The notes under the pieces were generated by a model that saw nothing but the letters and a program-made list of their open reading frames with translations, had not been told where the DNA came from and did no database searches. From Rhizobium sp. FKL33 (GTDB lineage: Bacteria; Pseudomonadota; Alphaproteobacteria; Rhizobiales; Rhizobiaceae): a stretch of DNA of 64,000 nucleotides. A program made the translations under genes and the position numbers. Shown piece after piece: positions 17,611-29,372 of this stretch (the first letter of the stretch is position 1; every line of letters starts with the position of its first letter). Location of the stretch: contig NZ_STFX01000022.1 of the NCBI RefSeq assembly GCF_005222915.1, positions 1-64,000 of the forward strand, written 5' to 3'.

Positions 17611-18564
17611 CTATTTGTGTTTGTGCTTCATCGCCCCGCCCTTGATGTCCATCACCGGAAGCTTGACCACGACCTTGCCCGCCTTGGCAAAAACCAGCGT
17701 CATCTCCACGACGTCCCCGGCCTTCAAAGGATGTTTCGGCCCCATCAGCATCATATGAAGGCCGCCCGGCTTCAGCTCTACGGTCTGGCCTGCGGGCAAG
17801 GGGATGCCGTCGGGCAGCTTGCGCATCTTCATCACATCGCCTTCCATCGACATCGTATGCAATTCGACATGGTCGACGCCGTCAACACCTTCCACAGCGA
17901 CCAACTGATCGTCTTCCGAGCCCTGATTGGCGATGGTCAGGAAGCCGCCCGCCACCGGCTGGCCGGGCGCCGTCGCCTTGATGAAGCCGGGCGTGATGTC
18001 GAGCGCTCCCAGCTTCACGGCCTCCGGCGCGGCGTCATGATGATGATGCATCTCCTTGGCGGCAATCAGCGTCACGGTCGGCGCCGGATTGGGGAGATCA
18101 TGTGCATCCTGACCGGGGGCAGCGATCTGGTTCCACACCGCCTCGGCGCCGTCGCACAGTTGCGTCACAGCGAAAGGAACGACAGCCCCCTCGGCGAGAC
18201 CGGCAAACTTGCCGCGCACCGCGAAGATGTCGAAATAGTCGTCCGGGAGATCACCGCCCTTCCAGCGGATTTCGAGCGGGCCTTCAGACACTGGTTTGCC
18301 GTGGTCCTTGTACTCGCTCTTGTACTTGCCCTTGACGATCTCGAGAGTCCAACCGGCCTTGGGCATCGGCTTGGCTGAAATAAAGCCTTCCGGAAGCGTC
18401 ACCCGCACCTCCCTGGTGGCCTTGCCGTCGCAGCCATGCGGGATCTGCAACTGCGCGAGGTAATAGCTGTCGGCCGGGGCTTCGCCCTGAACCAGGGTAA
18501 CGTGAGCGGAGGCGATGGCGGGGATGGCCGCGAATGCGGCGACGGAAACAATGGTCTTGAACAT
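17611..18564 (-). CDS. Periplasmic copper chaperone fusion, YcnI (DUF1775) plus PCuAC
   Basis: 317 residues. The signal peptide M-F-K-T-I-V-S-V-A-A-F-A-A-I-P-A-I-A-S-A is cut before H-V-T-L, giving an N-terminal His. In YcnI proteins this His binds Cu(II) with a nearby Trp (mono-histidine brace). DUF1775 covers about 20-165. A linker with M-H-H-H-H-D may add metal ligands. The C-terminal PCuAC domain (about 195-310) has the Cu(I) ligands in D-H-V-E-L-H-T-M, M-K-M-R and G-G-L-H-M-M-L-M. It ends in K-H-K-H-K. The start is chosen at the signal peptide, 52 codons inside the longest frame. PCuAC proteins deliver copper to cytochrome oxidase CuA. It probably forms an operon with the DUF2946 gene 73 bp upstream. 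Confidence 0.93.
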   Translation of the reverse strand: MFKTIVSVAAFAAIPAIASAHVTLVQGEAPADSYYLAQLQIPHGCDGKATREVRVTLPEGFISAKPMPKAGWTLEIVKGKYKSEYKDHGKPVSEGPLEIRWKGGDLPDDYFDIFAVRGKFAGLAEGAVVPFAVTQLCDGAEAVWNQIAAPGQDAHDLPNPAPTVTLIAAKEMHHHHDAAPEAVKLGALDITPGFIKATAPGQPVAGGFLTIANQGSEDDQLVAVEGVDGVDHVELHTMSMEGDVMKMRKLPDGIPLPAGQTVELKPGGLHMMLMGPKHPLKAGDVVEMTLVFAKAGKVVVKLPVMDIKGGAMKHKHK

Positions 18565-18637
18565 AAGGGGTCTCTTCTCTGCGCTTGGCGCAAACGGGTT
18601 GCCGCGACAGGCGGCGGAATGATGAAAAAACGAGATA

Positions 18638-19012
18638 TCAGACCGCGAGCGGCGGGCCCCGGCTCGCCATGCGCCGATATCCAGACTTGGGCGTGATATC
18701 GCCGCGGGGCGCGGGCTCATTCAGCCCAAGCAAGGTGAAGACGGGCGCGTCCAGCACTGCGAGATCCGGCGCAGGCGCGCCATGCGGCTGGGCGATGAGG
18801 CAGGTCTTGCAATGATCCGCCGGCGCCTGGGACTGGTCTTTGCCGCCGGGTTCGCAAAGCGAAGCGTAGGACCCGTCCGGAAGCTGGTAGTAAGCGCCGG
18901 CCGCGCCTTCGGCGCCTGCGGCGTGATGGCCGGAAAAGCCGAGCAGAACAAAGGCGATGGCGCACAGAATGCGCAGCATCGCCCCTCTCGCTCGCAAGAA
19001 TCCCGGCATCAT
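18638..19012 (-). CDS. DUF2946-type small exported protein
   Basis: 124 residues. Basic N-terminus then a hydrophobic segment (A-M-L-R-I-L-C-A-I-A-F-V-L-L-G-F) acting as signal or anchor. A middle part has L-C-E-P-G-G and H-C-K-T-C, a likely metal-binding C-x-x-C. The tail ends A-S-R-G-P-P-L-A-V, typical of DUF2946 proteins. I start at M-M-P-G because GGGGAG lies seven bases before it. DUF2946 genes often neighbour DUF1775/PCuAC and TonB genes, so a copper role is likely but not shown. Confidence 0.8.
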   Translation of the reverse strand: MMPGFLRARGAMLRILCAIAFVLLGFSGHHAAGAEGAAGAYYQLPDGSYASLCEPGGKDQSQAPADHCKTCLIAQPHGAPAPDLAVLDAPVFTLLGLNEPAPRGDITPKSGYRRMASRGPPLAV

Positions 19013-19195
19013 TGTCTCCCCGTCGATCATGCCTAGCCCAATAGCGGCTTCCTGAACAGAGGACTTTGCGCCGGATCAAACCGGATCGCATCCTTCTGTC
19101 AATTCCCGGATAACCTCCCTGCGACAATTTCTGTGGCGATCGCGCCGTTTCCTCTTGTCATTGGGCCTGTCTTGCGGCTATGCCTAGCTCACCCG

Positions 19196-19352
19196 ATGGG
19201 AGAGCCCACTGCATTGCGGTGGCGCCGAAGGAGCAACAGCCCCGGAAACTCTCAGGCACAAGGACCACCGGGCGGGAACAGAACTCTGGAGAATGGCGCG
19301 TGCGCCTGCCGAAGGGATAACAATCTCAGGCAAAGGGACAGAGGGGGCTTGA
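19196..19352 (+). promoter_or_regulatory. Tandem glycine riboswitch (gcvT element)
   Basis: Two consecutive aptamers. The first (about 19196-19292) has G-C-C-G-A-A-G-G-A-G-C-A-A, AACTCTCAGGCACAAGGACC and CTCTGGAGA. The second (about 19293-19352) has TGCCGAAGGGATAACAA and CTCAGGCAAAGGGACAGAG. These are the conserved cores of the known glycine riboswitch. It lies 67 bp ahead of gcvT and should turn on gcvTHP when glycine is plentiful. Confidence 0.96.
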
Positions 19353-19418
19353 GAACCGGAACCGCGTGACCGCGTCCGGACTTGAGCAGGCGAGAACGCC
19401 GAACCCGGGAGACTGTTC

Positions 19419-20555
19419 GTGACTGAAAGCCCTATCCTCAAAACGCCGCTCCACGCGCTGCATATAGAACTCGGCGCGCGCATGGCCCCTTTCGCCGGCT
19501 ATGACATGCCGATCCAATATCCGCTGGGGGTGATGAAGGAGCATCTCTTCACCCGCGGCCAGTGCGGCCTGTTCGACGTGTCGCATATGGGTCAGGTGAC
19601 GATCCGGGCGAAGTCCGGCAACCTAGCCGAGGCGGCCCTTGCGCTGGAAACCCTGATCCCCGTCGACATCGCCGGGCTGAAACTCGGCCGCCAGCGCTAC
19701 GGCTTTTTCACCAACCAAGCCGGCGGCATCCTCGACGACCTGATGGTCTCCAATCGCGGCGATCATTTCTTCATGGTGGTCAACGCCTCGCGCAAGGCCG
19801 ACGACATCGCCCATCTCCGCGCCCATCTCTCTGATGTCTGCGACATCGACGTGCTCGAAGACCGGGCGCTGATCGCTCTCCAAGGCCCGCATGCCGAGCA
19901 GGTGCTGGCGGAATTCTGTCCGGAAGTGACCAGCATGGCCTTCATGGATGTCGAGACCGACGATCTGCACGACATCGACTGCATCGTCTCCCGCTCCGGC
20001 TATTCCGGCGAAGACGGTTTCGAGATCTCCATCCCGGCCAAAGACACGGAGACGGTGGTCCGCCGCCTGCTCGACCATCCCGATTGCGAAATGATCGGCC
20101 TGGGCGCCCGCGACAGCCTGCGGCTTGAAGCCGGCCTCTGCCTTTACGGCAACGACATCGACGAGACGACGACACCTGTCGAGGCCGGGCTGACCTGGGC
20201 GATCCAGAAGGTCCGCCGCAATGGCGGCGCCCGCGCCGGCGGCTTTCCCGGCGCGCACCGCATTCTGGAGGAACTGGACAACGGCCCCGCCCGTCTTCGC
20301 GTCGGGTTAAAGCCAGACGGCAAGGCCCCGATCCGCGCGCATGCGAAACTCTATGCCGACGACGCGGGCCAAGATCTGCTCGGCGAGGTCACCTCCGGCG
20401 GCTTCGGCCCGAGCATCGATGCGCCCGTCGCCATGACCTATCTGCCGGTGAGTCATGCCGCCGCGGGAACGCGGGTTTTCGCCGAGGTGCGCGGCAAGTT
20501 TCTGCCCGCGACGGTCAGCGCCCTGCCCTTCGTGACGCCGGGGTATCGGCGGTAA
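19419..20555 (+). CDS. gcvT: Glycine cleavage system aminomethyltransferase (T protein)
   Basis: T protein, 378 residues. It takes the aminomethyl group from lipoyl-H protein, releases ammonia and makes 5,10-methylene-THF. Typical segments are L-H-A-L-H-I-E-L-G-A-R-M-A-P-F-A-G-Y-D-M-P, G-L-F-D-V-S-H-M-G, Y-S-G-E-D-G-F-E-I, and G-A-R-D-S-L-R-L-E-A-G-L-C-L-Y-G-N-D with the folate-binding Asp region. Start is GTG, eight bases after GGGAGA. First gene of gcvTHP, behind the glycine riboswitch and separated from gcvH by a palindromic repeat. Confidence 0.97.
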   Translation: MTESPILKTPLHALHIELGARMAPFAGYDMPIQYPLGVMKEHLFTRGQCGLFDVSHMGQVTIRAKSGNLAEAALALETLIPVDIAGLKLGRQRYGFFTNQAGGILDDLMVSNRGDHFFMVVNASRKADDIAHLRAHLSDVCDIDVLEDRALIALQGPHAEQVLAEFCPEVTSMAFMDVETDDLHDIDCIVSRSGYSGEDGFEISIPAKDTETVVRRLLDHPDCEMIGLGARDSLRLEAGLCLYGNDIDETTTPVEAGLTWAIQKVRRNGGARAGGFPGAHRILEELDNGPARLRVGLKPDGKAPIRAHAKLYADDAGQDLLGEVTSGGFGPSIDAPVAMTYLPVSHAAAGTRVFAEVRGKFLPATVSALPFVTPGYRR

Positions 20556-20565
20556 CGGCGGATGT

Positions 20566-20707
20566 CGTGCTCCGCCCCTCATCCGGCTGCCGCCACCTTC
20601 TCCCCGCGCCTGCGGGGAGAAGGGAGATGGAGCGACCGCTTTGCCACATGCTCCTTCTCCCCGCATGCGCGGGGAGAAGGTCCCGGCAGGGGGATGAGGG
20701 GCAGTTC
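20566..20707. repeat. RIME-like palindromic repeat, copy 1
   Basis: About 140 bp in the gcvT-gcvH gap made of two hairpins (CCTTCTCCCCGC...GCGGGGAGAAGG twice) inside larger arms (GCCCCTCATCC...GGATGAGGGGC). It is the reverse-orientation counterpart of the repeat at 33050-33190. It fits the Rhizobium-specific intergenic mosaic element class. It may stabilise or tune the downstream mRNA. Confidence 0.85.
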
Positions 20708-20766
20708 CCCGACGCCGATCAGCCAAAAACATCCAACCTATCAACCCACTCCAGAGGACCCAGACC

Positions 20767-21128
20767 ATGCTGAAATTCACCGAAGAACATGAATGGCTGA
20801 AGCTCGACGGCGATGTCGCCACCGTCGGCATCACCCGCCACGCCGCCGATCAGCTCGGCGATCTCGTCTATGTCGAACTGCCCGAGGTCGGCGCGACGCT
20901 TGCGAAGAATTCCGCCTCCGCCACGGTGGAAAGCGTCAAGGCCGCTTCCGAAGTCTATTGCCCGCTCGATGGCGAGATCGTCGAGGTGAACGACGCCATC
21001 GCCAAAGATCCGGCGCTGGTCAATTCCGATCCACTGGGCGCCGGCTGGTTCTTCAAACTCAAGCTCGCCAACCCCAGCGAAATCGAAGCCCTCATGGATG
21101 AAGACGCCTACAACAGGATGGTCGGCTA

Positions 21129-21129
<1 letters not shown>
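20767..21129 (+). CDS. gcvH: Glycine cleavage system H protein
   Basis: Lipoyl carrier of the glycine cleavage complex, 120 residues. It carries the aminomethyl group between P and T proteins. The lipoylated lysine is K58 in [11 protein letters not shown]. Other hallmarks are E-H-E-W at the N-terminus, [19 protein letters not shown], and G-W-F-F-K-L near the end. Its TAA overlaps the gcvP ATG (TAATG), so translation is coupled. Confidence 0.98.
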
Positions 21130-23993
<2,864 letters not shown>

Positions 23994-24006
23994 CCGCTGA
24001 TCGGCA

Positions 24007-24028
24007 GCCGCCCTCACACGGGGGCGGC
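24007..24028 (+). terminator. Hairpin after gcvP
   Basis: GCCGCCC (24007-24013) pairs with GGGCGGC (24022-24028), 14 bp after the gcvP stop. There is no real T run, so termination may be weak. Confidence 0.45.
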
Positions 24029-24096
24029 GTCATTGCATTCCACGGCGTCGTCCTGTAGGCCCCGGTCAAGATTTTCCGCAATAAAGGAACCTGGCC

Positions 24097-24393
24097 ATGG
24101 CCGACGACGAATACATCTACGACGAAGCAACCGGCGAATGGCGGCCCGCGTCCGAGATCGCCGCTGAGAAGGCTGCGGCCAATGTGGTGGTGGATTCCGC
24201 CGGCAATGTGCTGGCGGATGGCGACAGCGTGGTGCTGGTCAAGGATCTCAAGGTCAAGGGCGCGGGCCAGACGCTCAAGCAGGGCACGGTGATCAAGACG
24301 ATCCGTCTCACCGACAATCCCGAAGAGATCGATTGCCGGCACGAAGCGATCAAGGGTCTGGTGCTGCGCACGGAATTCGTCCGCAAGCGTTGA
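24097..24393 (+). CDS. PhnA/YjdM-domain protein lacking the zinc ribbon
   Basis: 98 residues. From residue 30 the sequence follows the PhnA (YjdM) domain closely: D-S-A-G-N-V-L-A-D-G-D-S-V, V-K-D-L-K-V-K-G, G-T-V-I-K-T-I-R-L and I-D-C-R-H-E-A-I-K-G, ending E-F-V-R-K-R. In E. coli YjdM a zinc ribbon precedes this domain. Here the region reads Y-I-Y-D-E-A-T-G-E-W with no cysteines, so the ribbon is degenerate or absent. Despite the historical name, the domain's function is unknown and no phosphonate genes are nearby. The ATG follows AAAGGAACCTGGCC. Confidence 0.88.
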   Translation: MADDEYIYDEATGEWRPASEIAAEKAAANVVVDSAGNVLADGDSVVLVKDLKVKGAGQTLKQGTVIKTIRLTDNPEEIDCRHEAIKGLVLRTEFVRKR

Positions 24394-24534
24394 CGCGAGA
24401 TTCGGGCGCCGGTTCAGCGACAGTTCACGGCGTCCGTCAATCCGAATTCTTAGTCCCAAAATGGCGCTATCATCCGTTTAGGAAATTGTAAGCGTCGTCT
24501 TATAGAACACGTTTGCTGCATAGAGGAGATGGGC

Positions 24535-24792
24535 ATGAGCCCAGCAAACGTGATGAACACAACCCTTCCAGGCATGCTGAGCCAGACGTCCCAGTTTGGC
24601 AATGTCGCTGATGCGATGACCGATTTCCAGACAGAAGCCGACAGCCAGTTCGGGGCGCAAGACCGCGCAAGCGATCTGGCCCGTGAACTTTCGGGCATGT
24701 CCGAGACCCGTTTTGTCCGCGAGGCGGCGCTCGCCTCTTTCGAAAGCGGCATGGATCTCTGGGCCGCGCTGATGCTGGTCAAGCGAGAGTAA
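24535..24792 (+). CDS. Hypothetical small protein
   Basis: 85 residues, soluble and acidic, mainly helical (A-S-D-L-A-R-E-L-S-G-M; R-F-V-R-E-A-A-L-A-S-F-E-S-G-M-D-L-W-A-A-L-M-L-V-K). I recognise no family with confidence. An ATG two codons earlier lies too close to GAGGAG; the ATG chosen has a six-base spacing. It sits alone between the PhnA-domain and hydrolase genes. Confidence 0.65.
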   Translation: MSPANVMNTTLPGMLSQTSQFGNVADAMTDFQTEADSQFGAQDRASDLARELSGMSETRFVREAALASFESGMDLWAALMLVKRE

Positions 24793-24854
24793 TCCGTTCA
24801 CATCCCGGTCACACGGCGGCGCTAACCCTTGGATTGCAAATCGAGGGGATCGCG

Positions 24855-25463
24855 ATGCTTCATCATGTCATTCGCCGCGCCGGCTCGCCTAAACGCCCGC
24901 TGATCTTCCTGCATGGCTCGGGTCAGGACGAAGCCAGCCTTGACGCGCTGGCCGCGCAGGTCGCGCCCGATCGCCCTGCGATCCTGCCGCGCGGCGCCGT
25001 GATGTGGGAAGACGGCTACGCCTTCTTTCGCAGACGCCCCGACCGCAGCATCGACATCGACGATCTCCTGCAACAGCGCGCGAACGTTCTGATTTTCCTC
25101 GCCAGCCTCAAACGCGCCCGCAGCGTGACGCGCCGTCCGGTGCTGATAGGCTATTCCAACGGGGCCATCATGGCCGAAAGCCTGTTGCGCGGCAGCCCTG
25201 AACATTTTGCCGGCGCAGCCTTGATACGCCCGCTCAGTCCGGAACTGCCGGAACCGGCCCGGGATCTCCAGGGCAAACCGGTGCTGGTGCTGTCCGCGTC
25301 CGAGGACGAACGTCGGGCGCGAGAGGACGCGGAGACCGCAAGGGACAGACTCCTGATCGCGGGAGCGGACGTGGAGTTCCTTGAAACCTCAGCGGGCCAC
25401 GCGCTCACCGACAAAGAGGCCGCGGTCCTCTCGGCCTGGCTCACTCGACATTTTCCCGATTGA
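24855..25463 (+). CDS. Carboxylesterase/phospholipase-type alpha/beta hydrolase
   Basis: 202 residues with a compact alpha/beta-hydrolase fold. The oxyanion segment is F-L-H-G-S-G. The nucleophile elbow is G-Y-S-N-G-A (Ser). The acid is probably the Asp in S-A-S-E-D-E, and the His is in A-G-H-A-L. It resembles the esterase/YpfH-like group. Substrate unknown. The start follows GAGGGG by six bases, seven codons inside the longest frame. Confidence 0.85.
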   Translation: MLHHVIRRAGSPKRPLIFLHGSGQDEASLDALAAQVAPDRPAILPRGAVMWEDGYAFFRRRPDRSIDIDDLLQQRANVLIFLASLKRARSVTRRPVLIGYSNGAIMAESLLRGSPEHFAGAALIRPLSPELPEPARDLQGKPVLVLSASEDERRAREDAETARDRLLIAGADVEFLETSAGHALTDKEAAVLSAWLTRHFPD

Positions 25464-25488
25464 CGATGTTCACACCCCTCCGGGGCAG

Positions 25489-25878
25489 TCAGGCGCGAAC
25501 GACGGCCTCGCCCTTGGCGGCGAGCGCCGCGAGATCGGCGGGCTTCAGCTCCACGCTCTCGCCGCAGCCGCAAGCGGAAGTCTGGTTCGGGTTGGAGAAG
25601 GTGAAGCCCGAGCGCAGCGTCGTGGTCTCGAACCCCATTTCCGTGCCGAGCAGATAAAGCACCGCCGCCGGCTGCACCCAGACCCTGGCGCCGTCGCGCT
25701 CGATCAGATCGTCCTTGGGATTGGGATCGGTCACCAGATCGATCGTATATTCCATGCCGGCGCAACCGCCCTTCTTGATCCCGACGCGAATGCCCTTGGC
25801 GTCGCTGTCGGAATTTTCGACGATCTCGCGCACGCGCGCGGCGGCGGCGTCCGTCATGGTCATGACTTGAAAGCCCAT
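25489..25878 (-). CDS. sufA: Iron-sulfur cluster assembly scaffold/carrier, A-type
   Basis: HesB/IscA-type carrier of 129 residues handing Fe-S clusters to apoproteins. The three cluster cysteines are present: one in G-G-C-A-G-M-E-Y and two in S-A-C-G-C-G-E-S. The AAGGAG is about ten bases before the ATG. In rhizobia this gene normally directly follows sufT; here the same-strand sufT is 5.5 kb upstream, with the rut operon and two toxin-antitoxin pairs in between. It therefore needs its own promoter or relies on the ParDE unit. Confidence 0.94.
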   Translation of the reverse strand: MGFQVMTMTDAAAARVREIVENSDSDAKGIRVGIKKGGCAGMEYTIDLVTDPNPKDDLIERDGARVWVQPAAVLYLLGTEMGFETTTLRSGFTFSNPNQTSACGCGESVELKPADLAALAAKGEAVVRA

Positions 25879-25955
25879 CGGCTCATTCTCCTTCGCAAGC
25901 CGGGTTCAAGGCCCGGTGTTGTCAAGTCGCAATGTAAGGCAGTGCGGTTAAGGGT

Positions 25956-26255
25956 TCAATAGCGGGGTTCGCGCATCGCGTTGGACCAGTCGCGGGCGGC
26001 ATGGAGAACGCGGATGATCGCCACGCCGTCTTTGACGACCCTGTAAAAGATCAAATAGGACCCCTCCGGAAAACTCCTGAGATCTTCGGCTGTGCCGTCT
26101 CGATGGCGTCCCAACATGGGCATGTCGCCAAGCCGTCGCATTGTTTCGAGAAGATCGATTCTCAACCGCCTTGCGGCTACGGGATTGTGATCGGCAATAT
26201 ATTTGACCGCTTCGATAATATCCCTCTCCGCCTGAGGTCGAAGCGTGTAGCCCAT
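25956..26255 (-). CDS. ParE-type toxin
   Basis: 99-residue RelE/ParE superfamily protein. Y-T-L-R-P-Q-A-E-R-D-I-I-E-A-V-K-Y-I-A-D-H-N-P opens the fold. The conserved M-L-G-R-H-R, L-R-S-F-P-E-G-S-Y-L-I-F-Y-R and V-L-H-A-A-R-D segments follow. ParE proteins poison DNA gyrase. Its ATG overlaps the last base of the ParD gene, giving coupled translation with the antitoxin first. Confidence 0.93.
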   Translation of the reverse strand: MGYTLRPQAERDIIEAVKYIADHNPVAARRLRIDLLETMRRLGDMPMLGRHRDGTAEDLRSFPEGSYLIFYRVVKDGVAIIRVLHAARDWSNAMREPRY

Positions 26256-26533
26256 CAGGAGGCTTGCTTCGCGATATAACCTTCCAGTTCATGCTTGATG
26301 CGTTCGAAGGCCATCTCGCCATCGACAGGGTCGCCGCTTGCATCCCCCTCAGCGATCAATACCGCGATCTCCTCCGGCGTATAACCGTGCACCAGCCGCT
26401 TCGCCTGCCACGCATCGAGCGCTTCACGCACAATGTCATCCACCGAGGCAAAAGCGCCTGCCTCGACAATGGCGCTCAGGGCCACGCTCTGTTCGGGCGT
26501 CAGTACCACGCTGATCCTGTCTGGGCCGCTCAT
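26255..26533 (-). CDS. ParD-type antitoxin
   Basis: 92 residues. The N-terminal ribbon-helix-helix reads R-I-S-V-V-L-T-P-E-Q-S-V-A-L-S-A-I-V-E-A-G-A-F-A-S-V-D-D-I-V-R-E-A-L. An acidic C-terminus wraps the toxin. It should bind its own promoter. AAGGAGAG lies just before the ATG. Two CGTGAT direct repeats about 16 bp apart lie immediately upstream and may be the operator. Confidence 0.92.
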   Translation of the reverse strand: MSGPDRISVVLTPEQSVALSAIVEAGAFASVDDIVREALDAWQAKRLVHGYTPEEIAVLIAEGDASGDPVDGEMAFERIKHELEGYIAKQAS

Positions 26534-26795
26534 CGTGTCTCTCCTTGATCACGAGCCATCCTATCACGCGACGGCGCTTCCGCCAATGCAACCGTAAAAC
26601 CGTCGATGACGACGCCTTCCTTTTTGCCGCTGCACGAAAATTAAGCGTGAAATCCGAGATGCTAAAATTTGATGGATATCAAGTCCTTCTCGCAGTGCAT
26701 TCTTTGCGTTGCAATCGACAAAGATCAATTTCTCGGCGCCCCACGCCCATCCGTGCGGCAAAACAGGCGGAATTTCTTGTCCAAACGATAAATTT
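26534..26795. other. Divergent parD/rutA upstream region
   Basis: About 260 bp, AT-rich in its rutA-proximal half. It holds the parD promoter and probably activator sites for the rut sigma-54 promoter. An imperfect repeat TGCATT-6-GTTGCA at 26696-26713 loosely resembles an NtrC site but has the wrong spacing. No gene seen. Confidence 0.4.
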
Positions 26796-26811
26796 TTGAC
26801 CATTCGGTAAA
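26796..26811. promoter_or_regulatory. RutR-like operator upstream of rutA
   Basis: TTGACCATTCGGTAAA matches the known RutR palindrome TTGACCA-N2-TGGTCAA at all positions of the left half and at 4-5 of 7 in the right half. RutR is a TetR-family regulator released by uracil/thymine. It lies about 51 bp upstream of the sigma-54 promoter. No rutR gene is in the window. Confidence 0.65.
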
Positions 26812-26861
26812 TATTACGAAACACCAGGCAATAGGTTATTGTTTTTAAAGGCCTTTATAAA

Positions 26862-26878
26862 CTGGCACGCCGATTGCT
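26862..26878 (+). promoter_or_regulatory. Sigma-54 promoter of the rut operon
   Basis: CTGGCACGCCGATTGCT matches the -24/-12 consensus TGGCAC-N5-TTGCW exactly, with the invariant GG and GC in correct phase. Transcription would begin near 26889, about 47 bp before rutA. It implies nitrogen control through NtrC, as known for the E. coli rut operon. Confidence 0.9.
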
Positions 26879-26935
26879 TCCTTAGTCGCAACCCGCCCGC
26901 TCTATCCGCGGCAGTTCAAAACAGGAGGTTCGACT

Positions 26936-28023
<1,088 letters not shown>

Positions 28024-28027
<4 letters not shown>

Positions 28028-28767
28028 GCGCGCCTGTCGTCGCGGGCTATCAGCCCCGCCCGGAACTGACCAAGAGCGTCACGCTGCCGGCGCGTCCCGA
28101 GCCGATCACGCTGAAGCCGTCGGAAACCGCCGTCGTGGTGGTCGACATGCAGAACGCCTATTCCACCGAAGGCGGCTATGTGGATCTCGCCGGCTTCGAC
28201 ATAACGGGCGCCAAGGGCACGATCGCCAACATCAAGAAGACGCTGGACGCAGCGCGCGAAGCGGGCGTGCTGGTCGTCTATTTCCAGAATGGCTGGGATC
28301 CGGACTATATCGAGGCGGGCGGTCCCGGCTCGCCCAACTGGCACAAGTCCAATGCGCTCAAAACCATGCGCGCCCGCCCCGAACTGCAAGGCCAATTGCT
28401 GGCCAAGGGCACCTGGGACTACGCCATCGTCGACGAGCTGAAGCCGCAGCCCGGTGACATCCTGGTGCCGAAGACGCGCTATTCCGGCTTCTTCAACACC
28501 AATATGGACAGCGTGCTGCGCGCCCGCGGCATCCGCAACCTCGTCTTCGTCGGCATCGCCACCAATGTCTGCGTGGAGAGCTCGCTGCGCGACGCCTTCC
28601 ACCTCGAATATTTCGGCGTGATGCTGGAAGACGCCACCCACCATCTGGGGCCCGACTTCATCCAGCAGGCGACCGTCTACAATGTCGCGAAATTCTTCGG
28701 CTGGGTCGCCACAGTCAATGATTTCTGCGGCGCGATCAGCCAGGCCGCGCCCGCCGACGCCACCTGA
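28024..28767 (+). CDS. rutB: Ureidoacrylate amidohydrolase RutB
   Basis: Isochorismatase-fold hydrolase, 247 residues, cleaving ureidoacrylate to carbamate and aminoacrylate. The catalytic triad is visible: D in [10 protein letters not shown] in V-P-K-T-R-Y-S-G-F and C in A-T-N-V-C-V-E-S-S. The start is the ATG in the ATGA overlap with rutA. A longer upstream frame overlaps rutA and is not translated sense. Confidence 0.97.
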
Positions 28768-28793
28768 ACCATAACCATACGGAGAGAGAAAAA

Positions 28794-29180
28794 ATGCCGA
28801 AGACCATCATCGTTCCCGAAGGCACCCAGAAGCCGATCGCGCCCTATTCGCCCGGCGCGCTCGCCGATGGCGTACTGTACGTTTCGGGCACCCTGCCCTT
28901 CGACAAAAACAACGACGTCGTCCATGTCGGCGACGCCGGAGCCCAGACGCGGCATGTGCTGGAAACGATCAAATCGGTGATCGAGACCGCCGGCGGCACG
29001 ATGGAGGACGTGGTGATGAACCACATCTTCGTCACCGACTGGGCCAATTACCAGGCGGTCAACAAGGTCTATGCCGAATATTTCCCCGGCGACAAGCCGG
29101 CCCGCTATTGCGTGCAATGCGGCCTCGTGAAACCGGATGCGCTGGTGGAGATCGCTACGGTGGCGCATATCGGGAAGTAA
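28794..29180 (+). CDS. rutC: RidA-family aminoacrylate deaminase/peracid reductase RutC
   Basis: YjgF/RidA-family protein of 128 residues. RidA-type features are [23 protein letters not shown] and A-R-Y-C-V-Q-C, with the catalytic Arg. In the Rut pathway it acts on aminoacrylate, first proposed as a peracid reductase and later as a deaminase. GGAGAGAG precedes the ATG. It is separated from rutD by a palindromic repeat. Confidence 0.96.
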   Translation: MPKTIIVPEGTQKPIAPYSPGALADGVLYVSGTLPFDKNNDVVHVGDAGAQTRHVLETIKSVIETAGGTMEDVVMNHIFVTDWANYQAVNKVYAEYFPGDKPARYCVQCGLVKPDALVEIATVAHIGK

Positions 29181-29347
29181 AAAAACTTAGCCCCTCCCCA
29201 ACCCCTCCCCACAAGGGGGAGGGGCTAACCCAGACGCCATCGCCTCGTTCGTCGGCCCCTCCTGCACCAGGTTCGCCATGAACGGGCTGCATTGCCCCAG
29301 GTTAAGCCCCTCCCCCTTGTGGGGAGGGGTTTGGGGCGGGGTTTTTT
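29181..29347. repeat. Large palindromic intergenic repeat between rutC and rutD
   Basis: Two about 47-bp arms in inverted orientation (29181-29228 and 29301-29347) flank an about 72-bp centre. Each arm is itself a hairpin: CCCCTCCCC...ACAAG...GGGGAGGGG type. Such elements recur in rhizobial genomes. The second arm ends in six T residues, so it could attenuate transcription into rutDF. Confidence 0.85.
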
Positions 29348-29372
29348 ACACCACAGAGTTTGAGCGCATCCC

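Noticed and set aside
26696-26713. NtrC binding site TGCATT-N6-GTTGCA
   Set aside because: Spacing is one base too long and the half-sites are imperfect. Left as a weak possibility only.
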